From Roseiarcus sp963775575 (GTDB lineage: Bacteria > Pseudomonadota > Alphaproteobacteria > Rhizobiales > Beijerinckiaceae), in the NCBI GenBank assembly GCA_963775575.1, contig CAVZJG010000002.1, forward strand, positions 62,001-126,000: a stretch of 64,000 nucleotides of DNA. The letters are read 5' to 3'. The notes beneath the pieces are model-generated. The model made no database searches and had not been told where the DNA came from. It was given only the letters and a program-made list of their open reading frames with translations. This document shows positions 26,775 through 33,815 of the stretch, piece after piece (the first letter of the stretch is position 1; each line of letters starts with the position of its first letter). The translations under genes were made by a program, and so were the position numbers.

Positions 26775-27944
26775 TCATTGCGCGAGGCGAAGGATTTTGG
26801 CGACTGCGGCGCGATCGAGCTTGACGAAGTTGCCGACGGCGCGCGTGTCGCGGTCGGTGCACTTGTCGGCCATCTCGTCGATCCGATCATCCTTGACGCC
26901 GAGTTCGCCGAGGGTCGTTCCCAGGCCGAACGACCGGAAGAACGCCTCCATGCGCGCGACGCCCTCGCGCGCGACCGCCTCCGGATCGAACACGTTCAGT
27001 TCGACGTTCCACACCCGCACGGCCCACTGAACGAAGCGTCTCAGGTCGTGACGAAGGACGAATTTCATCCATGCGGGGAACACCACCGCGAGGCCCGCGC
27101 CGTGCGCGACATCGTAGATGCCGCTGATTTCGTGCTCGATGTCGTGCGAACCCCAGTCGCCGACGCGGCCCGTATTCAGCAGGTTGTTGTGCGCGATCGT
27201 GCCCGCCCACATGACTTCCGCCCAGGCGTCATAGTTCCGCCTGTTCTCGAGCACCAACGGCGCCTGGGCGATGATGGTCTTCATCGTCGCTTCGAGAAGA
27301 CGATCGGTGAAGGCGACGTGCTCGACGTTGGTGAAGTAGCGCTCCATCAGGTGCGATAGGATGTCGGTCGCGCCGCAGGCGACCTGGAATGCGGGCAGGG
27401 TGAACGCCAGTTCCGGGTTCAGGATCGAAAAACGCGGGTAGATCAGGTCCGAATTCACCGCGCGCTTGAGCCAGCCTTCCTCCTTGGTGATCACCGTGCC
27501 GGTGCTCGCTTCGCTGCCGGCGGCGGGTATGGTCAAGACCGTCCCGACGGGAAGCGCGGCCGCCGGCGCGCCCTTGCCGAGGTAAAAGTCCCAGACGTCG
27601 GCCTCGGTGACGGCACCCATGGCGATCGCCTTGGCCGAGTCGATCGCGCTGCCGCCGCCGACCGCCAGGACGAGGCCGAGTCCATGCGCCTTGCAGAGGC
27701 GAATCCCTTCGTAGACCAGGCTGAGACGCGGGTTCGGCAAAACGCCGCCCAGTTCCACCCAGTCGACGCCGGCCTTGCGCAACGACGTCGCGACGCGGTC
27801 GAACAGACCGGTCTTCTTGATGCTGCCGCTGCCGTAGTGCAGCAGGATCTTCTTGGCGCAGGCCGCCGCCTCGGCGCCGACCTTGTCTTCGGCGCCGCGG
27901 CCGAACACGATCTTGGTCGGGTTGCGGAATTCAAAGTTTTCCAT
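26775..27944 (-). CDS. Iron-containing alcohol dehydrogenase (YqhD/BDH type)
   Basis: A 389-residue cytosolic oxidoreductase. The N-terminus MENFEFRNPTKIVFGRGAED is typical of the NADPH-dependent YqhD/butanol dehydrogenase subgroup. The nucleotide-binding loop is GGGSAIDSAK at residues 96-105. Metal ligands appear as Asp194 and His198 (GATDILSHLMERYF), His267 (WGSHDIEHEISG) and His281 (YDVAHGAGLA). It reduces aldehydes or oxidises alcohols. Its start overlaps the end of the LacI-type regulator gene by 14 nt, so the two form one transcript and the dehydrogenase is probably what the regulator controls. Confidence 0.92.
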   Translation of the reverse strand: MENFEFRNPTKIVFGRGAEDKVGAEAAACAKKILLHYGSGSIKKTGLFDRVATSLRKAGVDWVELGGVLPNPRLSLVYEGIRLCKAHGLGLVLAVGGGSAIDSAKAIAMGAVTEADVWDFYLGKGAPAAALPVGTVLTIPAAGSEASTGTVITKEEGWLKRAVNSDLIYPRFSILNPELAFTLPAFQVACGATDILSHLMERYFTNVEHVAFTDRLLEATMKTIIAQAPLVLENRRNYDAWAEVMWAGTIAHNNLLNTGRVGDWGSHDIEHEISGIYDVAHGAGLAVVFPAWMKFVLRHDLRRFVQWAVRVWNVELNVFDPEAVAREGVARMEAFFRSFGLGTTLGELGVKDDRIDEMADKCTDRDTRAVGNFVKLDRAAVAKILRLAQ

Positions 27945-29022
27945 GATTTGATTCTCCGATGAACGAACGGCTGGTCGCGGCGGCGCTTCGCGCCATGGTG
28001 GTTCCGCGCAGCACCAAACGGGGCGTCATCAGCACGGTCTTGCGGCGCGGTTTTCGCCCCGCGATGAGTTGCAACAGCAGCTCAGCGCCGATCGCGCCCA
28101 TTTCTTGCGCCGGCTGCGCAACCGTCGTCAGCGGCGGCTCCACCATGCGCGCGAATTCGATGTCGTCGAATCCGATCACCTCGACCTCCTCGGGCACGGC
28201 GACGCCGGACTGCCGGAGCGCCCGCAACGCTCCTATCGCCATCAGGTCATTCGCCGCGAAAATGGCGTTGAAGGCCAATCGCCGGTCGGAACCTTGCGCC
28301 CTCTTCGCTTCGACCAGCGACGCCGTCAGGCGCCAGCCGCTTTCGAGCGTAAAGTCTCCCGCCAGAATCCGCAGACGATCGGGAGCGACGCCGCTGTCCC
28401 GCAGCGCGGCCTCGACCCCGCTGCGGCGCTCGACCGATTGAGAAAGGCGCGCCGGGCCGTTGATGTAGACCAGGCGACACGCCTCGCGCGCGAGAAGATG
28501 CAAGGCCGCTTGGCGCGCGCCGAGCTGGTTGTCGAGGAACACGCCGTAACGCGACGAGCGCTTGCCGATGACCCGATCGAGCAGGACGACGGGAATGCCG
28601 GCGTTCTCGAGCGCGCGCACCGGCGCGTCGGATTGCGAGCCGGCGGAATCGAGGATGACGCCGTCCACCCCCTTTTCAATCAGGACGCGGACGGCGCCGC
28701 CTTCCTTTTCGACGTCGCCGGCCGAATGGCAGAGGAACAGGCTGTATCCGGCGGCGCTCAGCACGCGCTCCGCCCCGCTCGCCAGCAGCGGATAGAACGG
28801 GTTGGCGATGTCGGGAATGATCAGCCCGACGGATCGGGACTGGCCGGTGGTCAACCCGCGCGCCATCGCGGAAGGGCGGAATCCCGTCTCGTCCATGATT
28901 TTCCGGACGCGTTCCCGCGTCGGGCCGCCGACCCCTTCCGGCCGGTTGTTCAGCACGCGGGACACGGTCGCCTTGGAAACGCCCGCCTGCTTGGCGATAT
29001 CGGAAATCGTCGGCCTGGCCAT
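27931..29022 (-). CDS. LacI family transcriptional regulator (upstream of Fe-ADH)
   Basis: A 363-residue repressor. The N-terminal helix-turn-helix is PTISDIAKQAGVSKATVSRV, followed by the hinge (FRPSAMARGLTTGQSRSVGL). The periplasmic-binding-protein-like effector domain follows (GLIIPDIANPFYPLLASGAE through GFDDIEFARMVEPPLTTV). The effector is probably a sugar or sugar-derived compound. The palindrome gaaaccggtttc lies 13 nt before the start codon and should be its own operator, giving autoregulation. The downstream iron dehydrogenase overlaps its 3' end by 14 nt. Confidence 0.92.
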   Translation of the reverse strand: MARPTISDIAKQAGVSKATVSRVLNNRPEGVGGPTRERVRKIMDETGFRPSAMARGLTTGQSRSVGLIIPDIANPFYPLLASGAERVLSAAGYSLFLCHSAGDVEKEGGAVRVLIEKGVDGVILDSAGSQSDAPVRALENAGIPVVLLDRVIGKRSSRYGVFLDNQLGARQAALHLLAREACRLVYINGPARLSQSVERRSGVEAALRDSGVAPDRLRILAGDFTLESGWRLTASLVEAKRAQGSDRRLAFNAIFAANDLMAIGALRALRQSGVAVPEEVEVIGFDDIEFARMVEPPLTTVAQPAQEMGAIGAELLLQLIAGRKPRRKTVLMTPRLVLRGTTMARSAAATSRSFIGESNHGKL

Positions 29023-29034
29023 GACTTCGATTAC

Positions 29035-29046
29035 GAAACCGGTTTC
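29035..29046. promoter_or_regulatory. Probable LacI-type operator
   Basis: A perfect 12-bp palindrome gaaaccggtttc with a central CG, as in LacI/GalR operators, sits just upstream of the lacI-type gene start (29022). Confidence 0.65.
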
Positions 29047-29223
29047 ATCTGACGATTACTCCGATCTCACCGCAACGTCAAGCCCGCCTATCCTCCCCGG
29101 CGGAAACATAGGCGAGGCTATTTACTCCGAGCGGCGTGAACGCCAGTTGACGTAACCGGTCTCTCTCTGCTAGTATAAATGAACCGGACGCGGCGGTCGC
29201 GGCGGCGCAAGGAGGAGGGTGCG

Positions 29224-29547
29224 ATGGCGGAAGGCGCGGGCGCTTATCGTCACGTGGTTCTGTTCAAGTTCAAGCCGACCGTGCCGAAAAATTCGGTCGC
29301 GGCGATCGAGAACGCGTTTCGGGCGCTTTGCGCCGAACTCCCTTTCGTGAAGGGTTTTGAATGGGGCCGCAACTCCAGCCCGGAAAACCTCAACGAGGGG
29401 TTCACCCACTGCTTCATCGTGACGTTCGACCGCCCGGAAGACCGCGACGCCTATCTGCCCCATCCCGCCCACCAGGCGTTCTGCCGGCGCTATCTCGACG
29501 AGGCGCTGGAAAAGGCGTGCGTCGTCGATTTCCAGTCGACCCGCTGA
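29224..29547 (+). CDS. Dabb (stress-responsive alpha/beta-barrel) domain protein
   Basis: A 107-residue protein. It starts with the Dabb hallmark YRHVVLFKFKPTVPKNSVAA, followed by FVKGFEWGRNSSPENLNEGF and HCFIVTFDRPEDRDAYLPHP. These small dimeric ferredoxin-like proteins bind or degrade small hydrophobic compounds; many are uncharacterised. AAGGAGG precedes the ATG at 29224. It is divergent from the LacI-type gene, and the 201-nt gap holds both promoters. Confidence 0.88.
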   Translation: MAEGAGAYRHVVLFKFKPTVPKNSVAAIENAFRALCAELPFVKGFEWGRNSSPENLNEGFTHCFIVTFDRPEDRDAYLPHPAHQAFCRRYLDEALEKACVVDFQSTR

Positions 29548-29631
29548 TTGAAAAATCGCGCGCTGACGGCGGGCGCCCTCTCGTCGCCTATGTTCGGTGA
29601 TGGGGCTGCGGCGTCAGGGCGCGAGATTGGC

Positions 29632-29752
29632 CTCCTCCCCCCTGCTCCTCCACCTCGCGGCGCGCGCTCCTCGCCTTGACCCGGCGGGTCGGCGACGCGT
29701 CGCCGGCGGGGACGAACACCAAATCGGCGAGACCGGCGCAGCGCAAGCACGC
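29632..29752 (-). pseudogene. Fragment of the DUF2293-like gene
   Basis: Read on the minus strand this gives CLRCAGLADLVFVPAGDA, then PTRRVKARSARR directly joined to EVEEQGGG. The full gene at 31280-32011 has CLSCAGLADLVFVPAGDA, RVKAKSARR and, 35 residues further on, SARREVEERRGE. The missing part lies between two copies of a SARR-coding direct repeat (gagcgcgcgccgcg-like), a typical slippage deletion. There is no start codon. Remaining sequence in 29548-30090 is repeats and unassigned DNA. Confidence 0.75.
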
Positions 29753-29765
29753 CCGGCTAGTTTCA

Positions 29766-29800
29766 GGTTTCAGTGAGGTTTCAGTGACGGTTTCAGTGAC
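29766..29800. repeat. Tandem ggtttcagtga(c) x3
   Basis: Three adjacent copies of ggtttcagtga (29766, 29777, 29789), the last two with a trailing c. Too few units for an origin or array; possibly slippage near a mobile-element scar. Confidence 0.6.
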
Positions 29801-29927
29801 AGTGCGCTTGACTATCGGCGGGACCGTGACCGCCGCGACCGGCGCCGGCCGCAGGCTCGAACCGGAGCGGCGAGAGCGCGATCGTCTTGCCTCGGCTCGG
29901 CGACCGCCATCGCGAACTCGTAGAGTC

Positions 29928-29957
29928 GGTAGTTAAGTGCACTGTCACCGTAACCTC
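29928..29957 (+). repeat. Copy 2 of the TGCACTGTCACCGTAAC-type motif
   Basis: ggtagttaagtgcactgtca followed by ccgtaacctc. It is nearly identical to the reverse complement of 5745-5773. With the inverted copy at 31258-31274 it brackets the AT-rich secreted-protein genes, both copies pointing inward. Confidence 0.6.
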
Positions 29958-30090
29958 GAATTAGCGTGTCTCACACGAGGGGTGCAGTCCACCTGCTAGG
30001 ATGAGACCGCTATTAAGTACGGTGTCATGTGAATCATCATGTGCCCAGCCTGAGGGGTGGTGTTGACATCCTCGGTGATTGAAGCGGCTT

Positions 30091-30597
30091 CTACTTGCTA
30101 CCGGACGGCAGACGAAATATCTGCTTCTTTTTCCCAGCGCATGATACATTGTATCCTTGCAAAGTGGGAAATGCTCCTGAACCTGAAAACGACATCAACA
30201 TATCCGTCTTGCACCGCAGTTCTGGCGGGCATTTAAGATCATAGCCCCCCGATCCTGTTTTCAACCAAAAACACGTTTGTCGTGGATTGAATCTAATTCC
30301 CAGAGCTTTCATCGTAGGCTCATTAAGTGGGCTGTCTTCCGTCAGCCCGTTGTCGTGCTGGAAGCGTTTGATGGCGGCCGTTGTGGCATCATTCATAGCC
30401 CCGTCGGTCGGACCCGGGTCGTAACCCTTCTTCCTGAGGGAGTCTTGAGCGGCTGAAATTGTGTCTTTGAGTACGGACTCTAGTGTGTCCTGGGCCGCAA
30501 TTGTGTCCTGGGCTGCAATCCGATAAGGTAACAAGCAAGCTACTGCCAGAAGAAGCGCGAGCCAGCGGCCACGATTTGGTCGAACGAAGAAGCTCAT
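30091..30597 (-). CDS. Secreted peptidoglycan-binding (PGBD1) domain protein
   Basis: A 168-residue AT-rich gene. The signal peptide (RWLALLLAVACLLPYRIAAQ) is followed by a duplicated short AAQDT unit. A PGBD1 domain comes next (LRKKGYDPGPTDGAMNDATT, then AIKRFQHDNGLTEDSPLNEP). The C-terminal 65 residues have three Cys (QTCFWLK, DLKCPPELRCKTD) plus one near the end. PGBD1 domains anchor proteins to the cell wall or pair with hydrolases; no hydrolase domain is present here. Probably acquired DNA. Confidence 0.7.
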   Translation of the reverse strand: MSFFVRPNRGRWLALLLAVACLLPYRIAAQDTIAAQDTLESVLKDTISAAQDSLRKKGYDPGPTDGAMNDATTAAIKRFQHDNGLTEDSPLNEPTMKALGIRFNPRQTCFWLKTGSGGYDLKCPPELRCKTDMLMSFSGSGAFPTLQGYNVSCAGKKKQIFRLPSGSK

Positions 30598-30633
30598 ATT
30601 CTAGGCCTTAAACCGAGATTCACCGGATGCCAG

Positions 30634-30924
30634 TCAATGACCTGTAAGTGTACCGTCGGGATTTATATCAATCATCCAATCCGGTTCTTTGCCTTTTGGT
30701 TTTTTGATCTTCTTCATAACGGAGAGAGCGGTTCCACAATCAGTGCTCCGCTTGCCATTTATAATAAATTCACACTGCATACCCCTGTGTCCCTGCGTTT
30801 TCTGCTTCAGTATGGGCGACGATGTTGCGGTTGGGGCGTCTGTTTGTGCGGAAACTACCGATCCGCTAATTATGGATATCAATAGAAACGCGGACGTAAC
30901 ACCGGCAAGTCGTTTTCTTGTCAT
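30634..30924 (-). CDS. Small secreted hypothetical protein
   Basis: A 96-residue AT-rich gene just upstream of the PGBD1 gene on the same strand (36-nt gap), probably one operon. The signal peptide MTRKRLAGVTSAFLLISIIS is cleaved near VVSAQ. The mature part contains two Cys (MQCEFIINGKRSTDC), likely one disulfide, and a basic/Pro stretch. No family is recognised. Confidence 0.55.
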   Translation of the reverse strand: MTRKRLAGVTSAFLLISIISGSVVSAQTDAPTATSSPILKQKTQGHRGMQCEFIINGKRSTDCGTALSVMKKIKKPKGKEPDWMIDINPDGTLTGH

Positions 30925-31045
30925 TTGCCCCCCCGTTCCCGCAAAAGCAATCTACATAGCGAACTCGGCTTGGTAGCATCAAGAAGCGTACGTTAACCGA
31001 AAGGCCGCAAACCTACAAGCGTCACCGTAACGCTGTCCACAGGGG

Positions 31046-31229
31046 AATCGGGTGAAGGAACAAACGCTGAATCCGGTCCGACGACCTACTCCTAATCTGG
31101 GCGTTTTGGACTCGCATTACGCGAATCTCCGCTCTGTGCTGCAATCGTGGCGACGCATCGGCGGCGCCGCGGACGATCCGACCTTCATGTTCGACGCCTC
31201 GGAAAACTCTATGGGACCTTCACCCGATT
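31046..31229. repeat. Inverted repeat of about 184 bp
   Basis: aatcgggtgaagg at 31046-31058 pairs exactly with 31217-31229; similarity extends outward by about 6 nt (cagggg / gccctg). The interior on the plus strand encodes a protein-like stretch (HYANLRSVLQSWRRIGGAAD) without a start site, perhaps a gene remnant. Confidence 0.5.
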
Positions 31230-31257
31230 GCCCTGTAACGCTGTCATGTCTGGCGGT

Positions 31258-31274
31258 TACGGTTACAGTGCATA
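31258..31274 (-). repeat. Copy 3 of the TGCACTGT(A/C)ACCGTAAC motif
   Basis: On the minus strand it reads tgcactgtaaccgtaac. It directly abuts the 3' end of the DUF2293-like gene and is inverted relative to the copy at 29928. Confidence 0.55.
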
Positions 31275-31279
31275 AAAAT

Positions 31280-32011
31280 CTACTCAGGCGCGGACGCCTC
31301 CCCCCTCCGCTCCTCCACCTCGCGCCGCGCGCTCTCCACCGCCTGCGGCTCGGCGAGCAGGCCTTGGCGTTCGTAGTGGCCGCGGGCCTTGCTGAAGCGG
31401 ACGACGACGGCGCGGCGCGCGCTCTTCGCCTTGACCCGGCGCGTCAGCAGCGCGTCGCCGGCGGGGACGAAGACGAGATCGGCGAGGCCGGCGCAGGAAA
31501 GGCACACCGGGCCGGGTTTCTCCATCATGAGAAAATCGCCGCCGCCGCCGCACTTGCAGCAGGCCCAGGCCTTCAACGGCAGGATCGCTGCCAGCTCCGG
31601 CTCGGCGCGCGCCTTCTCGGCCAAGCGCTCGCGCTTCTCTAGGGAGAGCGCGGGCGAGAGCCAATGGGTTCGGTACGCCCGTTCGATTCCGGGCTCGCCG
31701 CTGCGGCTGAAGCGCAGCGTCCAGCGCTGTGGCGTGCGCGCGACATAACGCGTCTCGCTGGGGTTCAGTCCCTTGCCGGCCGCCCAGGATCGGAACAGTT
31801 TCATCGCCGCCGAAACGCGCGACAGGTTGGCTTGGACCGCCCGCTCGAGACAGTCGATCTGCCCCAGCCGCCAGCGTTTTTCCGCTCCGGGGTCGAGCCA
31901 ACCGATGCCGACGAGCACATCGATCGGGCTCACGTATTGCTGCGTTGCGAGCGCGGCCTCTGCGGCCCTGACCACCCGATCGGCGAGCGCCTGGAGATTC
32001 TTCGGCTGCAT
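31280..32011 (-). CDS. DUF2293-like zinc-binding protein
   Basis: A 243-residue protein. The N-terminal half is helical and basic. The centre has a CxxC pair and a second CxxC (WACCKCGGGGDFLMMEKPG, then CLSCAGLADLVFVPAGDALL), a likely zinc site. It ends with TRRVKAKSARRAVVVRFSKA and RGHYERQGLLAEPQAVESAR. The second half resembles the region that precedes the DUF2293 domain in actinobacterial and rhizobial proteins; the C-terminal DUF2293 core itself appears absent, so this may be a shortened variant. Function unknown. A decayed fragment of the same gene lies at 29632-29752. Confidence 0.6.
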   Translation of the reverse strand: MQPKNLQALADRVVRAAEAALATQQYVSPIDVLVGIGWLDPGAEKRWRLGQIDCLERAVQANLSRVSAAMKLFRSWAAGKGLNPSETRYVARTPQRWTLRFSRSGEPGIERAYRTHWLSPALSLEKRERLAEKARAEPELAAILPLKAWACCKCGGGGDFLMMEKPGPVCLSCAGLADLVFVPAGDALLTRRVKAKSARRAVVVRFSKARGHYERQGLLAEPQAVESARREVEERRGEASAPE

Positions 32012-32112
32012 CGAAGAATTATAGCGCCGGGCCGCCGATCCGCCGAGACGAAACTTTTATCGCATTGCGGCGATGGGACGGACGCGCGCGCCCTGAATCC
32101 CGCCGACCCGCC

Positions 32113-32253
32113 GCGCCGTCGACCTCATGGAAGCCTCTTTTTTCCGGAGCTTTTGACCTGTCAAGGGCGCGCTTCGCGCGCCGCCGCGGGCGGGCTTCGC
32201 CCCTTGACAGGTCAAAAGCTGCGGAAGTTTTGCTTCCATGAGGTCGACGGCGC
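32113..32253. repeat. Long intergenic palindrome, family copy D
   Basis: The outer arms at 32113-32134 and 32232-32253 are perfect complements (gcgccgtcgacctcatgg start). The inner arms share agcttttgacctgtcaaggg and its complement at 32200-32220. The centre is gcgcgc-rich. It represents a second subfamily whose right side carries gcggaagttttgcttcc. Confidence 0.88.
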
Positions 32254-32577
32254 TCCCTGCCCAGACTTGGCGCATCGGAAGGGGCGCTCCACGCGCAAAG
32301 CCCGCAAACGTGGACGACGACGACACCGGATCCGCCGAGCCGAACAGCCGTGCGTCCAGCGCGGGCGCGACGACAGTGACGATTCCCTCAGGTCGGCGCC
32401 GCGCCCGACAAATGCTTTCCGAATTTCGGAAATCGCGCTATCCTTGTCCTCGATCGGCCGAGGCGTCATTCCCTTCGCGCGAAACCCCGACCGCGGCCGA
32501 AAAACTTGACAAGAGACCATTTCCCCCCTTTTCGCTCGACAAGCCCTTGAAACCACACAAAACGGCCAAGAGAATCC

Positions 32578-32647
32578 TTGACGAAACTTGACAAAACTTG
32601 ACGAGAGTTGACGAAACTTGACAAGACTGGACGCCAAACTTGACGGC
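32578..32647. repeat. Tandem ttgac-containing 10-11-mers
   Basis: Repeats of acttgacaaa / gttgacgaa / acttgacaag recur about six times with 10-11 nt spacing upstream of nrtR; one further ttgac lies at 32508. They could be regulator-binding iterons or slippage. The remainder of 32254-32805 has no supported gene. Confidence 0.55.
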
Positions 32648-32805
32648 GCGGCGGCGGTTCGCCGTTCGAGCCGCTCGCGGTTACGTATCGCGTCCCCCGA
32701 GCAGGCCGCCCAACAGGCCCCCCGCCGCGCGCTCGCGCGCCATTTGCGGCGCGGCGGATTCGAGCTTAATCCTCAACCGGCGGCGGGCTTGAAGGGGATG
32801 GCGCG

Positions 32806-33759
32806 ATGACGGGGCGGGCCGACGGGAGAACGGCCGAAGAACTCGGGCCGGCGATCGCCGTCGAACTGATCGCCGTGCTGGTCGCCGTCGCCGACGGGCG
32901 GCCGAAGGTGATGACGATCGACGACGGCCTGGCGCTGCCTTCGGGGCCGTTCGAGGTCGGCCATCGCTCGTTGCAGTCGGGCCTGCGCGCCTGGGTGGAG
33001 CGGCAGACGGGGCGCCCCCTCGGCTACGTCGAGCAGCTCTACACCTTCGCCGATCGCGACCGGCGCGGCGACGCCAACGGGGCGCGGGCGATCTCGATCA
33101 GCTATCTCGGCCTGACCCGCGCCGAGGACGCCGCGGCGCCGCACGCCGGCTGGCGCGACTGGTACGATTATTTCCCCTGGGAGGACCATCGCGCCGGCGC
33201 GCCGCGTCTCGTCGAAGAGAAGCTCGCGCCGGACTTGCGCGCGTGGGCCGAGACCGCCAGCGAAGCGGCGAAGCGCGCGACGCGCTGGCGGCGCGCCGCC
33301 GTCGCCTTCGGCCTCGAGGGCGCGCGATGGAACGAAGAGCTGGTGCTGCAGCGCTACGAACTCTTGTTCGAAGCGAGCCTCGCGCCCGAGGCGCGTCGTG
33401 AAAAGGGGGGTTCGGCGCCCGCGACGGCGGGCCGAGCGATGGACGGCGATCATCGCCGCATCCTCGCCACCGCCATCGCGCGGCTGCGCGCCAAGATCAA
33501 GTACAACCCGGTGGTGTTCGAGCTGATGCCGGCGACTTTCACCCTGTCGCAGTTGCAGCGCTGCGTCGAGGCGCTGGCCGGGCTGCTCGTCCACAAGCCG
33601 AATTTTCGCCGGCTGATCGAACAGCAGGACCTGGTCGAGGAAACCGGCGGAAGCGCGGCCGACACCGGCGGGCGCCCCGCCAAGCTCTATCGGTTCCGTT
33701 CCGCGGTGCGCGAGGAGCGGGCGCTGGCCGGCACGAAATTGCCGCTGGCGCGGGCTTGA
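32806..33759 (+). CDS. nrtR: NrtR family NAD biosynthesis repressor
   Basis: A 317-residue regulator. The N-terminal Nudix-like domain senses ADP-ribose or related NAD breakdown products (VELIAVLVAVADGRPKVMTI; GRPLGYVEQLYTFADRDRRG). The C-terminal winged helix-turn-helix is FTLSQLQRCVEALAGLLVHK followed by PNFRRLIEQQDLVEETG. In alphaproteobacteria NrtR represses nadABC when NAD is plentiful and releases DNA on binding ADP-ribose. The genes nadA, nadB and nadC follow directly on the same strand, with two palindromic sites between, which supports the assignment strongly. Confidence 0.92.
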   Translation: MTGRADGRTAEELGPAIAVELIAVLVAVADGRPKVMTIDDGLALPSGPFEVGHRSLQSGLRAWVERQTGRPLGYVEQLYTFADRDRRGDANGARAISISYLGLTRAEDAAAPHAGWRDWYDYFPWEDHRAGAPRLVEEKLAPDLRAWAETASEAAKRATRWRRAAVAFGLEGARWNEELVLQRYELLFEASLAPEARREKGGSAPATAGRAMDGDHRRILATAIARLRAKIKYNPVVFELMPATFTLSQLQRCVEALAGLLVHKPNFRRLIEQQDLVEETGGSAADTGGRPAKLYRFRSAVREERALAGTKLPLARA

Positions 33760-33764
33760 CAGAA

Positions 33765-33811
33765 GTTATACTCATGATAAGTATAACGCTAATATGCTCA
33801 ATATGAGTATA
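33765..33811 (+). promoter_or_regulatory. Two NrtR-type operators before nadA
   Basis: Site 1 at 33765-33787 starts gttatactcatgataagtat (palindrome with half-site gttatact). Site 2 at 33793-33811 is tatgctcaatatgagtata. Both match the tATACTC-n-GAGTATa type of half-sites reported for alphaproteobacterial NrtR. Site 2 ends 4 nt before the nadA ATG, so binding should block transcription or initiation directly. Confidence 0.8.
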
Positions 33812-33815
33812 AAAA

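Noticed and set aside
29766..29800. A CRISPR array from the tandem ggtttcagtga units.
   Set aside because: The units are adjacent without spacers, only three are present, and no cas genes occur in the window.
32654..32750. A minus-strand peptide starting MARERAAGGLLGGLLGGRDT near nrtR.
   Set aside because: Only 20 residues with no ribosome site or conserved context; could be the tail of a lost gene, but this cannot be supported.
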